A model generated the notes under the pieces. That model was given only the letters and a program-made list of their open reading frames with translations. It did no database searches and was not told the origin of the DNA. The position numbers were made by a program, and so were the translations under genes. Below are positions 8,396-17,023 of a stretch of DNA of 64,000 bases, piece by piece. Source of the DNA: VBCK01 sp035511515 (lineage in GTDB: Bacteria; Pseudomonadota; Gammaproteobacteria; Burkholderiales; Burkholderiaceae_F); NCBI GenBank assembly GCA_035511515.1, contig DATKFG010000074.1, positions 27,036 to 91,035 of the forward strand, given 5' to 3'. How positions within the stretch are numbered: the first letter of the stretch is position 1; each line of letters starts with the position of its first letter.

Positions 8396-9676
8396 TCAAC
8401 GCAACTGTGCGGTGCTCTGAAACCGCACGGGGAAAGCATCCAGCGGGCAAGCGGTCATCTGCGGGTCGGAAGCCCGTTGCCCGCCAAACCCCACCGGGAT
8501 CGCCGCCCGGCTGTGAGTCATCGCCTGCTCCACGGTGGTCCATAAGCGACCTTCACGAGCGCAGTCGGCCCCGTAGTTGAACAGCGTCCGCATCGAAGAC
8601 TGCTGAAAGTCGAGCGGGCCCCGGAATGGGTAATCCATCGGTAGCGATGAAAACCTGAAGTCCATGTCGTACTTCTGCGCAAATTCCGATGTCAGCACGA
8701 CGTTCGTCCTGGCGAGGTGAGTGAGCGTCGCCGAATAGCTTCGCGAGATGATCGAGACGGTGTCGACCGGCGTCGTGTACGGGACACCCCCCAGCTGGCC
8801 GTTGACCAGGACGTAAATGTTGGCGCCCTTGAGCCCGTTCGCATCAACTGGCCGGATATAGGCCAATGCGGGCGCAACGAAGAATGGCACCGTGACATCG
8901 CCATCGACATGCATCTCGTCATAGCGCACGCCGGCCTTCTCGACCGGAATGACGATGGGCTCGAAAACTCCCGGAATGCTGGCGGACGCCACCAACACGT
9001 TGCGGAACAGGGTGCGTGCCGCCTCGCCGCCATGGGCGGCGATCCGCCCCATATCCCAGATGACGGTTTCCTCCTTGTCCAGATCGGTCGTCGCAACCAG
9101 CAGCAAGCGGCCCTGCGCCGCCTGCTGCGCCACCGCCTGAATCAACTCGTCGCTGACGAAGTGGTCCACCAGCTCGACCAGCGGCCCGCTTCCATAGACT
9201 CCGGGCTGGAACAACACGCGCACGCCGCGAGAATCCAACAGGTGCTCAGCGCGAGGGCCCAGAAACGCATCGGTGAGCTGCGCATCCCACGCGGGTCCGA
9301 GAAAAGCAAAGGGTGCGATCAGGGCCCCGGCACTGACACCGGTAACAATGTCGAACTGGGGACGCTCGCCGCGCTCACTCAGACCGACCAGTGCGCCCGC
9401 GCCAAACGCGCCCCCGGCGCCGCCACCCGAGAGTGCCAGGATGTTCAGCGTTCCATCCATCGATGCGCCCCGGCGACGCCGAAGAGCCTCCAGGAAGTGA
9501 ACTCCAATCGCACGCGGATCCTCATTCGAGTAGCCGTTGACGTAGCGCACCACCGTCTGGAATCCCACAGGCGTCGTCGTGTTGAGCGCCAACTCGGGTG
9601 CCTGCTCTCGATGGATCGCGGCGCAACCGGCCGCAACCACGACGGCACTCAGGCAAACCGAACGTATCAGCCTCAT
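8396..9676 (-). CDS. patatin-like phospholipase lipoprotein
   Basis: Probable outer-membrane or periplasmic lipid acyl hydrolase. The lipoprotein signal ends in VVAAGC (Cys18). The oxyanion loop is SGGGAGGAFG (83-92), the nucleophile elbow GVSAG has Ser115, and the Asp of the dyad is likely in HVDGD (258 or 260); the usual DG[GA] is DGD here. It shares long similar blocks with the patatin at 33615-34916 (for example GRLLLVATTDLD, SASIPGVF and DEMHVDG), so the two are paralogs. It is followed 32 bp later by the Pal-like gene and lies in the minus-strand envelope cluster. Confidence 0.88.
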   Translation of the reverse strand: MRLIRSVCLSAVVVAAGCAAIHREQAPELALNTTTPVGFQTVVRYVNGYSNEDPRAIGVHFLEALRRRRGASMDGTLNILALSGGGAGGAFGAGALVGLSERGERPQFDIVTGVSAGALIAPFAFLGPAWDAQLTDAFLGPRAEHLLDSRGVRVLFQPGVYGSGPLVELVDHFVSDELIQAVAQQAAQGRLLLVATTDLDKEETVIWDMGRIAAHGGEAARTLFRNVLVASASIPGVFEPIVIPVEKAGVRYDEMHVDGDVTVPFFVAPALAYIRPVDANGLKGANIYVLVNGQLGGVPYTTPVDTVSIISRSYSATLTHLARTNVVLTSEFAQKYDMDFRFSSLPMDYPFRGPLDFQQSSMRTLFNYGADCAREGRLWTTVEQAMTHSRAAIPVGFGGQRASDPQMTACPLDAFPVRFQSTAQLR

Positions 9677-9795
9677 TTCAGTATTGCCCGGCGATTGCCG
9701 CGCCCAATATCCACCCCGGTTACAGTTTCCGTCCGCCGTATTACGAATCGATTCCGGGGCGCGGACTACGAGTCACAGACGCGACATTGGATCGT

Positions 9796-10803
9796 TCAAG
9801 CCACCAGCGCCGGTTCGCCCCTCGAAGCCGGAGCCATCAATTCGAGCCCGACGGGGTCCTTCACCGTATGCTGGATGACCTTGTCAAGGTACCGCATTGC
9901 CATATCGTCGAGCTTCCACCCCATTGCTGCCTTTGCGGGATCGAGCTGTTCGGGGCGGCGCGCGCCCCACAGAGCGATCGTGTTTCCCTGGTCAAGCACC
10001 CATCGGACAGCGAGGGAGGCCACCTGCATGCCATAGCAGGCACGCGCGTATCGATTGAGCGACGCCACGGCTGAAAGGTATTGGGCGAACCTGGGTTCGT
10101 GGAACTTGGGATCGCTGCGCCGCACGTCGTCATCTTTGAACTGCGTCGCCGAGGTCATCATCCCGCTCAGGAGCCCGCGACAAAGGGCGCCGTAAGACAG
10201 CACGGTAATGTTGTGTTCCCTGGCGTAAGGCAGCACGGCGTTTTCGACACCACGTTCAAACAGGTTATAGGGCGATCGCACGAAGTGGATGGGAGCGGCT
10301 TGCCGGAACTCATCCATCTGCGCGGGCGAGTAATTGGATACACCGATTGCGCGAATTTTGCCGTCCTTCAGCAGGCGCCCGAGTGTCAGGGCGGTATCGT
10401 GAATCGGGACGAGCGGATCGGGCCAATGCACCTGGTAAAGGTCAATGTGGTCGGTGCGCAGGCGTCGCAGCGACTCCTCGACCTCCCTACGGATGTGTTC
10501 CGGGGAGGCGTTCCTGCGCGCCTTGCCGTCTCGCCACTGCAGCCCGGTTTTGGTCGCAATGATCGCGCGATCGCGCAGCCCGCCCGACAGCACCGTGCCG
10601 ACGATTCTCTCCGCGAGTCCGAACCCGTAGACGGGCGCCGTGTCGATCAGAGTAATTCCGCTTTCGACGGCCGATCGGATCGTGCTCATCGAGCGGATCA
10701 GGTCGGTGGTGTGTCCGCCCCAGTTCCAGCCGCCCATCGGAAAGGTGTCCAGCGCGATGCGCGACGCCGTAATCCCGGAGGCCCCAATTTCGATCGTTTC
10801 CAT
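9796..10803 (-). CDS. aldo/keto reductase
   Basis: NADPH-dependent carbonyl reductase with the TIM-barrel AKR fold. Visible are LIDTAPVYGFGLAE (Asp and Tyr of the catalytic tetrad), ATKTGL (Lys), the YQVHWPDP segment (His) and the cofactor-binding IGVSNYSPAQMDEF. The 335-residue length is normal. I start at ATG 10803 because AAGGGA precedes it by six bases; GTG 10821 is in frame but uses that ribosome site as coding sequence. The substrate cannot be told. It is the first gene of the minus-strand cluster and is divergent from the exported protein at 10994. Confidence 0.9.
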   Translation of the reverse strand: METIEIGASGITASRIALDTFPMGGWNWGGHTTDLIRSMSTIRSAVESGITLIDTAPVYGFGLAERIVGTVLSGGLRDRAIIATKTGLQWRDGKARRNASPEHIRREVEESLRRLRTDHIDLYQVHWPDPLVPIHDTALTLGRLLKDGKIRAIGVSNYSPAQMDEFRQAAPIHFVRSPYNLFERGVENAVLPYAREHNITVLSYGALCRGLLSGMMTSATQFKDDDVRRSDPKFHEPRFAQYLSAVASLNRYARACYGMQVASLAVRWVLDQGNTIALWGARRPEQLDPAKAAMGWKLDDMAMRYLDKVIQHTVKDPVGLELMAPASRGEPALVA

Positions 10804-10993
10804 GGTTTTCCCTTCGCTCACCCGCCGACGTAACGATGGCGCGCGCCGATGTTCAAACGGTCACGCTTTGCCAGGGCAAGGTTTCGGCTGAAACCCGCCG
10901 GGCAGATTGCAGATGCAACGCGTGGGTGGCGTCCTGTGACCTGGCAGAAGCCGGGGCCTGGGACGATGCGCTTCAACGCGGGAGAACCACACC

Positions 10994-11476
10994 ATGAAGA
11001 ATCGATTGAGAGCTGCAAACCGTGCGCCGGCATGGCTGGCCGTAGCAGCCGGCGCGGTGCTGGCGGTAACACTGGCGGCATCCGACGCGGCCCGGGCGCA
11101 GGCGCGGTCAGCTGCGCACGCCAAGGCCAACGGCGAAGCGCTGGTAGCGGCCGTCCAGACGATCGATCCGGCCTACGTCGATTTCGGTCAGGGCGGAGGA
11201 AAGGGCTTGCGGTACCTCGAAGAGGAGACGCCGGACCTGGAAGCGGGTAGTGCGGAGTTCAGCGACATCGCGGTCGATCAGGCAACCGCTTCAGTGACGG
11301 TCGGCGCGAACTTTCCAGATCCTGAACTGTGGGACAGCTTTCGTCAGTCCGTGTCGGGTGCCGCAGCGTCGAGCTGCTTCGGCCCCGAAGCTCTGGCCCA
11401 CGAACAGTTCGCCGTAGAAGGGCTGCTGCGCTTGCCGTTCCTGGTTCATGCCGCTGCGGCCAGTGCGTGCGACTGA
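10994..11476 (+). CDS. small exported protein of unknown function
   Basis: Unrecognised 160-residue protein with a clear Sec signal: basic start (MKNRLRAANR), hydrophobic core to residue 29, cleavage after ARA near residue 35. The mature part is acidic and Ala-rich, with two cysteines (in SSCFGPEAL and at the C-terminal ACD end) that could form a disulfide in the periplasm. GGGAGA lies eight bases before the ATG. It is transcribed away from the aldo/keto reductase across about 190 bp and converges on the OmpR-type regulator gene, so it is probably monocistronic. Confidence 0.7.
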   Translation: MKNRLRAANRAPAWLAVAAGAVLAVTLAASDAARAQARSAAHAKANGEALVAAVQTIDPAYVDFGQGGGKGLRYLEEETPDLEAGSAEFSDIAVDQATASVTVGANFPDPELWDSFRQSVSGAAASSCFGPEALAHEQFAVEGLLRLPFLVHAAAASACD

Positions 11477-11543
11477 GCGCGCCGGTCGTTGCAATCCCGC
11501 CGAAGGTCAAGGACGTCGGCGGCACGGTGGTCAGCAAGAGCGG

Positions 11544-12308
11544 TCAGTAGATCGTTTCGACCGGGACGCCGAACAGGTATCCGGCGCCGCGCTCGGTACA
11601 GATGTAGCGCGGCTTCGCCGGGTCGGTCTCGAGCTTGCGCCGCAGCCGCATGACTTGCGTGTTGACCGACCGGTTGTACACGTCGTCGCTGTGCAGCCGT
11701 GACATGTCGAGCAGCTGGTCACGCGAAAGGATGCGATTGGGCGCCCCCAGCAACACGACCAGCAGACTGAACTCGCCATTGCTGAGCGGCACGGCCTCGC
11801 CGTTGCGGTTCCTCAGGCGCCGGGTGTTCAGGTTCAGCTCCCAACCATCGAACCGGTAGGCACGAATACCCTCGGGCCGGCCCTGATGTACCTCATGCCG
11901 ACGGCGGCGCAGCACAGCGCGGATCCGTGCGAGCAGTTCTCGCGGGCTGAACGGCTTGGTCAGATAGTCGTCGGCTCCCAACTCGAGCCCCATCACCCGA
12001 TCGGCTTCTTCGCGACGGCCCGTGAGCATGACGACCGGGATCGCCGATTGGTCTCGCAGCCGGCGCACCAGGGCTATTCCGTCCTCGGCCCGCAGCGTGA
12101 GGTCCAGCACGATAAGATCGACCACGTCGCTGGCGAGCACCGCCTGCATCGCGTCCCCGTCGGCCACGGCCGTGACGCGGAACTCGTACTGGCCGAGATA
12201 ATCGGTGATCGCCTCCCGAATGACGGCGTCGTCGTCGACGGCGAGGACATGGGCCCGCGCGGTCGCCGGCGCGTGAGCTTGGATACTCATGACAGCTTCA
12301 GTAGTCAT
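11544..12308 (-). CDS. OmpR/PhoB-family response regulator
   Basis: DNA-binding transcription factor. The receiver domain (about 19-132) has the acidic pair DDD near 25-27, phosphoacceptor Asp69 in VLDLTL and Lys118 in YLTKPF. A winged-helix output domain (about 150-250) ends in RYICTERGAGYLF, the usual wing sequence. Both ATG 12308 and ATG 12290 lack a strong ribosome site; the longer form is given. No partner kinase is encoded on the same strand; the hybrid kinase at 12925 is divergent. A perfect 6+6 palindrome (12343-12356) lies 35 bp upstream and could be an autoregulatory site. Confidence 0.92.
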   Translation of the reverse strand: MTTEAVMSIQAHAPATARAHVLAVDDDAVIREAITDYLGQYEFRVTAVADGDAMQAVLASDVVDLIVLDLTLRAEDGIALVRRLRDQSAIPVVMLTGRREEADRVMGLELGADDYLTKPFSPRELLARIRAVLRRRRHEVHQGRPEGIRAYRFDGWELNLNTRRLRNRNGEAVPLSNGEFSLLVVLLGAPNRILSRDQLLDMSRLHSDDVYNRSVNTQVMRLRRKLETDPAKPRYICTERGAGYLFGVPVETIY

Positions 12309-12342
12309 CGCGGGACAACTCTAGCCAAGTCGTCTCGCATCG

Positions 12343-12356
12343 GTCACAAGTGTGAC
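12343..12356. promoter_or_regulatory. palindrome GTCACA-AG-TGTGAC in a divergent promoter region
   Basis: Perfect inverted repeat of 6+6 bp with a 2-bp centre between the OmpR-type regulator (start 12308, minus) and the CheY-like gene (start 12488, plus). The position fits an operator for one or both genes. Role is inferred from position and symmetry only. Confidence 0.35.
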
Positions 12357-12487
12357 TTATCGGATGGCCCGAGCGTAACCTACCCGCAATCAGCGCCGGG
12401 TCAAATCGACCTATCGGGCAGCGGCGCGAAGCGCCAGGGTGCCCGCGCGCGAGGCGCGGCGCTGTGGTGCCGGCCAACGAACTGAAC

Positions 12488-12874
12488 ATGACCACGAGCA
12501 CCGACATCCTGATCATCGAAGACGACGCGATCCTGCGCGAAGCGTTGGCGCATTGGTTGCAAGCGGCGGGTTACGACGTGCGGACGGCAAAAGACGGATG
12601 CGCCGGACTTGCGGCCGTAAAGACCGCCGCACCGGCACTTGTCGTGACGGACATCCATATGCCCGGGATGAGCGGCACGATGGTAATCGCCGAACTGAAG
12701 CGGGGGTATCCTGGGATTCCGGTCATTGCGATCTCGTGCCTGTTCAACTCCGGACACGCGATGGACGCGACTGCCCCGATCGCCCTTGGGGCAGCGAGGG
12801 CATTGGCCAAACCGTTTAAGCGCGGCGATCTGCTCCGGGCGGTGGCCGACCTGCTCGGATCGCACTCCCCATAG
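12488..12874 (+). CDS. single-domain CheY-like response regulator
   Basis: Stand-alone receiver of 128 residues with no output domain. Visible are the acidic pair EDD (11-13), phosphoacceptor Asp55 in VVTDIHMPG and Lys108 in LAKPF. ATG 12488 is used; an in-frame GTG at 12464 would add eight residues and neither has a clear ribosome site. It lies 50 bp upstream of the PAS hybrid kinase on the same strand, so the two are probably co-transcribed, and the receiver may be a phosphate target or sink of that kinase. Confidence 0.85.
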   Translation: MTTSTDILIIEDDAILREALAHWLQAAGYDVRTAKDGCAGLAAVKTAAPALVVTDIHMPGMSGTMVIAELKRGYPGIPVIAISCLFNSGHAMDATAPIALGAARALAKPFKRGDLLRAVADLLGSHSP

Positions 12875-12924
12875 GGCGGGGCTGCACACCGTCGGAACCG
12901 GATCCTCGGCGCGGAGTGGTGACG

Positions 12925-15330
12925 ATGACAACTATGCAGTTCTCGAAAGCAGCAGGCAAGGCCGAAGCTTCGCGAGACAGACTTCAACTGATTCTCGACA
13001 CGGTCCCGGTAACGATCTGGACCGCCGGGCCTGACGGCCGGTGCGACTTCGTCAGCCAACGATGGCTGGACTACACCGGGCTGACATTGGAGCAAGCGGT
13101 GGGGTGTGGTTGGATGCAGGCAGCGCATCCCGACGACATCGAGCCGACCGTGGCCAGATGGCAAGCGGCCCTGCCCGAGGCGAAGCCCTTCGAGGCAGAA
13201 ATACGCATCAGGAGATTCGACGGGCAATACCGCTGGTTCCTGAGCCGGGCCTTTCCGTTGCGCGACCCGTCAGGACGCGTCCTGGGTTGGGCCGGAAATG
13301 ATATCGATATCCACGATCGGCGACAGGCGGAGGAAAGGCTGCGGCGAAGCGAAGCCTATCTGCAGGAGGCTCAAAGGCTCGGTCGCATGGGCTGTTTCGT
13401 GCGCGACATGTCTTCGAAGATCACTTTTGTTTCACCGGAACTGCTGCGGATGTTCGGCCTGTGCTCCGATCAGGATGGCGCATCGGGACCTTGTGCCGAT
13501 CAGGGCGACGCCTCGCACCAGATGTTGATCGAGATCCCGGACAACTTTGCACTGATCGATCGTATCCACCCTGAGGATCGGCCGTTGTTCGAGGCAAAGA
13601 AAAACAAGGCCCCAACCGAGAAAACTGCCTACGAGCTCGATTATCGAATCGTTCTTCCGGACGGGTCGGTGAAACACTGCCACCACGTGGCGCATCCTGT
13701 GTTTTCGGCTTCCGGTGAGCTGGTTGAGTATGTCGGCACGATCATGGACGTGACGGAACGCAGGCAGGCCGCGGAGGTGCTGCAGCGAAGCAAGAACCGC
13801 TTTCGGGCCATGGTCGAGAAGAGCGCCGAGGCAATCGTGTTGACGCTTCCCGACAAGGGCATCGTCTACGCCAGCCCATCGATCGAACGGGTGCTCGGTT
13901 ACACACCGGAAGAGATCGCAGGGCGTACCCACGAATGGTTCGCCGACCACGTGATCCACCCCGACTACCGGCAGTATTCGTTGGACACGTGGACGTCCCT
14001 GCTGCGGGACCCGGACCACGAATCGACCAGCGAGCTGATGGCGCGGCACAAGGACGGGTCGTGGCGATGGATCGAGTCGACCCTCAGGAACCTGCTGCAC
14101 GAGCCGAGTGTTCAAGCCGTGGTGATAAATGTGCGCGATATCACCGAACGCAAGCGAGCGCAGGCCGAGCGTGAGCGCCTCGAGCAGCGCTTGCGCCAGG
14201 CGGAGAAGATGGAAGCGGTCGGCCGCCTGGCCGGAGGAGTCGCGCACGATTTCAACAATGTCCTCGCCGGTGTGGTCGCCTACGGCGAAATGCTGTTCGA
14301 GGAAACCCCCGCGGATTCACCGCTGAAGCGCTATGCACAGAACGTACTGACCGCCGCCTCTCGTGGCCGCGAGCTGGTGGAACAGATCCTCGCTTACAGC
14401 CGCAGCCAGCGCGGCAAGCGCGAGCCGGTCGACGTTGCAAACGTCGTGGCCGAGACGATCGAGCTGATCCGGGGATCCCTGCCCGCCAACATTCGTCTGG
14501 AAACCGGTGCGCAGCAGTCGCCCCAGGTCGTGATCGGCGATGCCACCCAGTTGCACCAGGTGGTGATGAATCTGTGCAGCAACGCGATCCATGCCATGAG
14601 CGCAGGCGGCACGTTGCGCGTGATGCTCCAGACGGCCCAGGTGTCCACCGAGCGTGTGCTCTCGCATGGAACGGTTCAACCCGGTTGTTACGTGCAGCTG
14701 ATAGTCCAGGACAGTGGATCCGGCATGGACCGGGCAACGCTGTCGCGCGTGTTTGAGCCGTTCTTCACGACCAAGGAAATCGGCCAGGGCACCGGTCTGG
14801 GCCTGTCCCTGGTCTACGCGATCATCACCGACTCGGGAGGCGCGATCGACGTGAAGAGCGCACCGAGACAGGGCAGCACGTTCACGATCTATTTGGCGCA
14901 TGCGGACGTCGCGCTGGCGGTTGCAGGGGCCGCGGCAACCCCACTGCCACGAGGCGGGGGCGAGCGTGTGCTGCTGGTCGACGACGAGGCGCCGTTGCTC
15001 GCGGTGACGGCCGAGGTGCTCTCGCGGCTGGGATACGAGGCCGTATCGTTCGAAGACAGCCATACCGCGCTCGCCGCATTCGAGGCGGCGCCCGGGCGGT
15101 TCGACGTCGTCCTCACCGACGAGGTCATGCCCGGACTTACCGGAACGGGACTTGCGCGTGCGTTGCGCCGCCATCGACCCGACCTGCCGATCGTGCTCGT
15201 GAGCGGCTACAGCGGCCCGATCCTGACACAGGATGCGCTCGCCGCCGGCGTCAGCGAGCTGCTCACCAAGCCGCTTCAGTCGCGCGACATCGCCACGACG
15301 CTCGCTCGCGTCCTGCACCGCGCGGCCTGA
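12925..15330 (+). CDS. hybrid sensor histidine kinase: three PAS domains, HisKA, HATPase, receiver
   Basis: Cytoplasmic sensor kinase of 801 residues. PAS1 (about 20-130), PAS2 (140-275) and PAS3 (288-408) are followed by HisKA with phosphorylatable His441 in GGVAHDFNNVLAG. The HATPase domain shows the N-box LCSNAIHAMS, DSGSGM and GTGLGLSLVYAI, and the receiver has Asp732 in VVLTDEVMPG. There are no membrane segments, so the ligand is probably intracellular (redox, small molecule or light). GGAG stands eight bases before ATG 12925; GTG 12916 is less likely. The upstream CheY-like protein and the divergent OmpR-type regulator are candidate partners. Confidence 0.92.
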   Translation: MTTMQFSKAAGKAEASRDRLQLILDTVPVTIWTAGPDGRCDFVSQRWLDYTGLTLEQAVGCGWMQAAHPDDIEPTVARWQAALPEAKPFEAEIRIRRFDGQYRWFLSRAFPLRDPSGRVLGWAGNDIDIHDRRQAEERLRRSEAYLQEAQRLGRMGCFVRDMSSKITFVSPELLRMFGLCSDQDGASGPCADQGDASHQMLIEIPDNFALIDRIHPEDRPLFEAKKNKAPTEKTAYELDYRIVLPDGSVKHCHHVAHPVFSASGELVEYVGTIMDVTERRQAAEVLQRSKNRFRAMVEKSAEAIVLTLPDKGIVYASPSIERVLGYTPEEIAGRTHEWFADHVIHPDYRQYSLDTWTSLLRDPDHESTSELMARHKDGSWRWIESTLRNLLHEPSVQAVVINVRDITERKRAQAERERLEQRLRQAEKMEAVGRLAGGVAHDFNNVLAGVVAYGEMLFEETPADSPLKRYAQNVLTAASRGRELVEQILAYSRSQRGKREPVDVANVVAETIELIRGSLPANIRLETGAQQSPQVVIGDATQLHQVVMNLCSNAIHAMSAGGTLRVMLQTAQVSTERVLSHGTVQPGCYVQLIVQDSGSGMDRATLSRVFEPFFTTKEIGQGTGLGLSLVYAIITDSGGAIDVKSAPRQGSTFTIYLAHADVALAVAGAAATPLPRGGGERVLLVDDEAPLLAVTAEVLSRLGYEAVSFEDSHTALAAFEAAPGRFDVVLTDEVMPGLTGTGLARALRRHRPDLPIVLVSGYSGPILTQDALAAGVSELLTKPLQSRDIATTLARVLHRAA

Positions 15331-15488
15331 GGCCGCCAGCACAACAAACCCCGCTGCGCAAGTCCCGCGGCGAGTCGCCGCGGTGACATCCGTAACTTTC
15401 GCGCGCCGCATCGGCACTGTTCCGTAACTCAATGCGGTTAGGTTGCGGCTACTGGTGAACTCACCTGCTCAAGCGAAAGGAACGAAAC

Positions 15489-15938
15489 ATGAAATCACGG
15501 AACTGGAAATGGCTCGTGGTGCTGGGTTCCCTGGGGGCATTGAGCGTTGCGTATGCTGCGGGCCCCGCAGACGAGCCAAAGCCCTCAGGGACCGTTGAAA
15601 TCGCCAGCACATCGGTGGCGGCGGGCGTGGGTGTGGTCTGGGGCGACGGAACGCTCCACTACCGGAACGCGAATTACGTCTTCTCGATCCAGGGCTTGAG
15701 CGTCGCGGACGTGGGAATTTCCACCATCACGACGAGTGGAGAGGTGTTCGATTTGAATACACCCGAGGACCTTGCGGGCAACTACGTCGCGGGAGCCGCT
15801 GGCATCGCTCTGGCGGGAGGTGCTGACGACATCGTCATGCAGAACGATCACGGCGTGGTCCTGCGGCTTCACGGCACGGAAAAAGGCGTGCGTTTTCAGC
15901 TGGGCGCCCAGGGCGTTTCGATCAAGCTGAAGAGCTAG
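15489..15938 (+). CDS. exported protein of unknown function
   Basis: 149-residue Sec-exported protein: basic start, hydrophobic core VVLGSLGALSVAYA, cleavage after AYA near residue 23. The mature part is Gly- and Val-rich with a regular beta pattern (VAAGVGVVWGDGTLHY; FSIQGLSVADVGIS; GVRFQLGAQGVSIKL), suggesting a small all-beta periplasmic domain. The closing GVSIKLKS resembles EipA/DUF1134-like proteins, a weak resemblance I do not rely on. AAAGGAA precedes the ATG. A hairpin directly after the stop suggests it is transcribed alone. Confidence 0.65.
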   Translation: MKSRNWKWLVVLGSLGALSVAYAAGPADEPKPSGTVEIASTSVAAGVGVVWGDGTLHYRNANYVFSIQGLSVADVGISTITTSGEVFDLNTPEDLAGNYVAGAAGIALAGGADDIVMQNDHGVVLRLHGTEKGVRFQLGAQGVSIKLKS

Positions 15939-15958
15939 CCGGCCAACCCGGCCGGTTT
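15939..15958 (+). terminator. hairpin CCGGCC-AACCC-GGCCGG followed by TTT
   Basis: Six-bp perfect GC stem with a five-base loop directly after the stop codon at 15938, then TTTCC. It is a plausible intrinsic terminator with a short U-tract. Confidence 0.5.
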
Positions 15959-15980
15959 CCGGGGCAAAAGGGAGCGTGCC

Positions 15981-16523
15981 ATGCATCGAGGCAGTTTAGT
16001 GCGCGTAGCGCTGCTCGGCGCTGCGCTTGCGGCCATCGGGCCGAGGCAGGCCCACGCTCAGCTGTCGGTGGGTGAGCAGGCGGCCGTTACCCAGACGGTC
16101 ACGACCAGCCTTTACCTCAACGGCGGCGTTGGTGCGGACGAGCAGGCGACGATGCGCCGTGTTGCGAAAGAGTTTCCGCTGCGGATGGTGTTCTCGGAGG
16201 GCAAGGATGGCGAGTTTCTCGCCGACGTTCCGATGATGATTTTGGACTCCAGCGGCAACTCGATCTTCGCACTGCGTGGGGCGGGTCCGATGCTGTACGT
16301 GGTACTGCCGCAGGGGCAATACAAAATCAGTGCCCGATTCAACGGCGTGACCCGCACGCAGCAGGTGACCATCGCGGGCAAGGACGGCAAGGACCTGCAC
16401 TTCCATTGGGAGGCGGGCCCAGGCAGCCCGGTTCTGGACCGTACCCAGAGAGTGATTCAGGAGCGGCGGCTTCCTCGGCCGGACGCAGATTCACCTCTGG
16501 CAGAGCCATCGATCAGGAGCTGA
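15981..16523 (+). CDS. exported carboxypeptidase-regulatory-like protein
   Basis: 180-residue exported protein with a signal peptide cut after AHA near residue 26. The mature domain (about 60-145) reads like a transthyretin/carboxypeptidase-regulatory Ig-like fold: FLADVPMMILDSSGNSIF, LYVVLPQGQYKISARFNG, then TRTQQVTIAGKDGKDLHFHW. Such domains often act as periplasmic adhesion or binding modules. The tail after 145 is polar and probably disordered. It lies 42 bp after the previous exported gene and is followed by two hairpins. Exact function unknown. Confidence 0.65.
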   Translation: MHRGSLVRVALLGAALAAIGPRQAHAQLSVGEQAAVTQTVTTSLYLNGGVGADEQATMRRVAKEFPLRMVFSEGKDGEFLADVPMMILDSSGNSIFALRGAGPMLYVVLPQGQYKISARFNGVTRTQQVTIAGKDGKDLHFHWEAGPGSPVLDRTQRVIQERRLPRPDADSPLAEPSIRS

Positions 16524-16539
16524 CGCTTCGCAGTCAACG

Positions 16540-16561
16540 GCCGCTCGAGGCAACGAGCGGC
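16540..16561 (+). terminator. 8-bp perfect hairpin after the exported-protein gene
   Basis: GCCGCTCG and CGAGCGGC flank a six-base loop, 17 bp after the stop at 16523. There is no T-run, so it may act with the next hairpin as a paired stop. Confidence 0.4.
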
Positions 16562-16575
16562 GCCGCCCCGCAAGT

Positions 16576-16618
16576 CTCCGCCGCTCGAGGATTCGACGCC
16601 GGCGGAGGCTTTCTCTTT
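16576..16618 (+). terminator. 8-bp hairpin followed by a T-rich tract
   Basis: CTCCGCCG (16576-16583) pairs with CGGCGGAG (16600-16607) across a 16-base loop, followed by GCTTTCTCTTT. This is the better terminator candidate of the two in this gap. Confidence 0.5.
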
Positions 16619-16647
16619 GCCCGCATCAGAGCCCAAAGGAAACGAGC

Positions 16648-16890
16648 ATGGACCCGTTCGTGTCGGATCTTCCAAATGGAGCGACCTGGATCAGGGATTG
16701 TCTGCTCGGCAATCCCGAAATAGCGAAAGCCCGCGATAGACTGCACGAGAAGTCGCCCAAGGGCATCCGCCATTTCAGTTCAAATGGAAAAGCAGTCCCT
16801 CTGGAGCAGGCAGAAAGCACGCAGATCGAGCTTTCCAGACTCGAAAAACAGGAGGAGCGGGAGCTCAGAGTCGGGATGTCGAGGTTGTAG
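16648..16890 (+). CDS. small hypothetical protein
   Basis: Unrecognised 80-residue frame with a good ribosome site (AAAGGAA five to six bases before ATG). It is charged, with a predicted helical C-terminal half (LEQAESTQIELSRLEKQEERELR), and has no signal or membrane segment. Codon choice is less GC-biased at third positions than in the neighbours, so it may be a recent arrival or not a gene. It stands between a terminator-like hairpin and the 2Fe-2S subunit gene. Confidence 0.4.
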   Translation: MDPFVSDLPNGATWIRDCLLGNPEIAKARDRLHEKSPKGIRHFSSNGKAVPLEQAESTQIELSRLEKQEERELRVGMSRL

Positions 16891-17023
16891 CGACGTCCGC
16901 GCGCTTCTGTTGCGCAGCAGGAAGCAACAAAGACACAGCACGAACGTAAAAGACCTGGGGCAGGCCGGTGCGCAAGGATAGCGCTGCAAAATTTGGCCGC
17001 AACCACGGCGTCGGTGCACTTAT

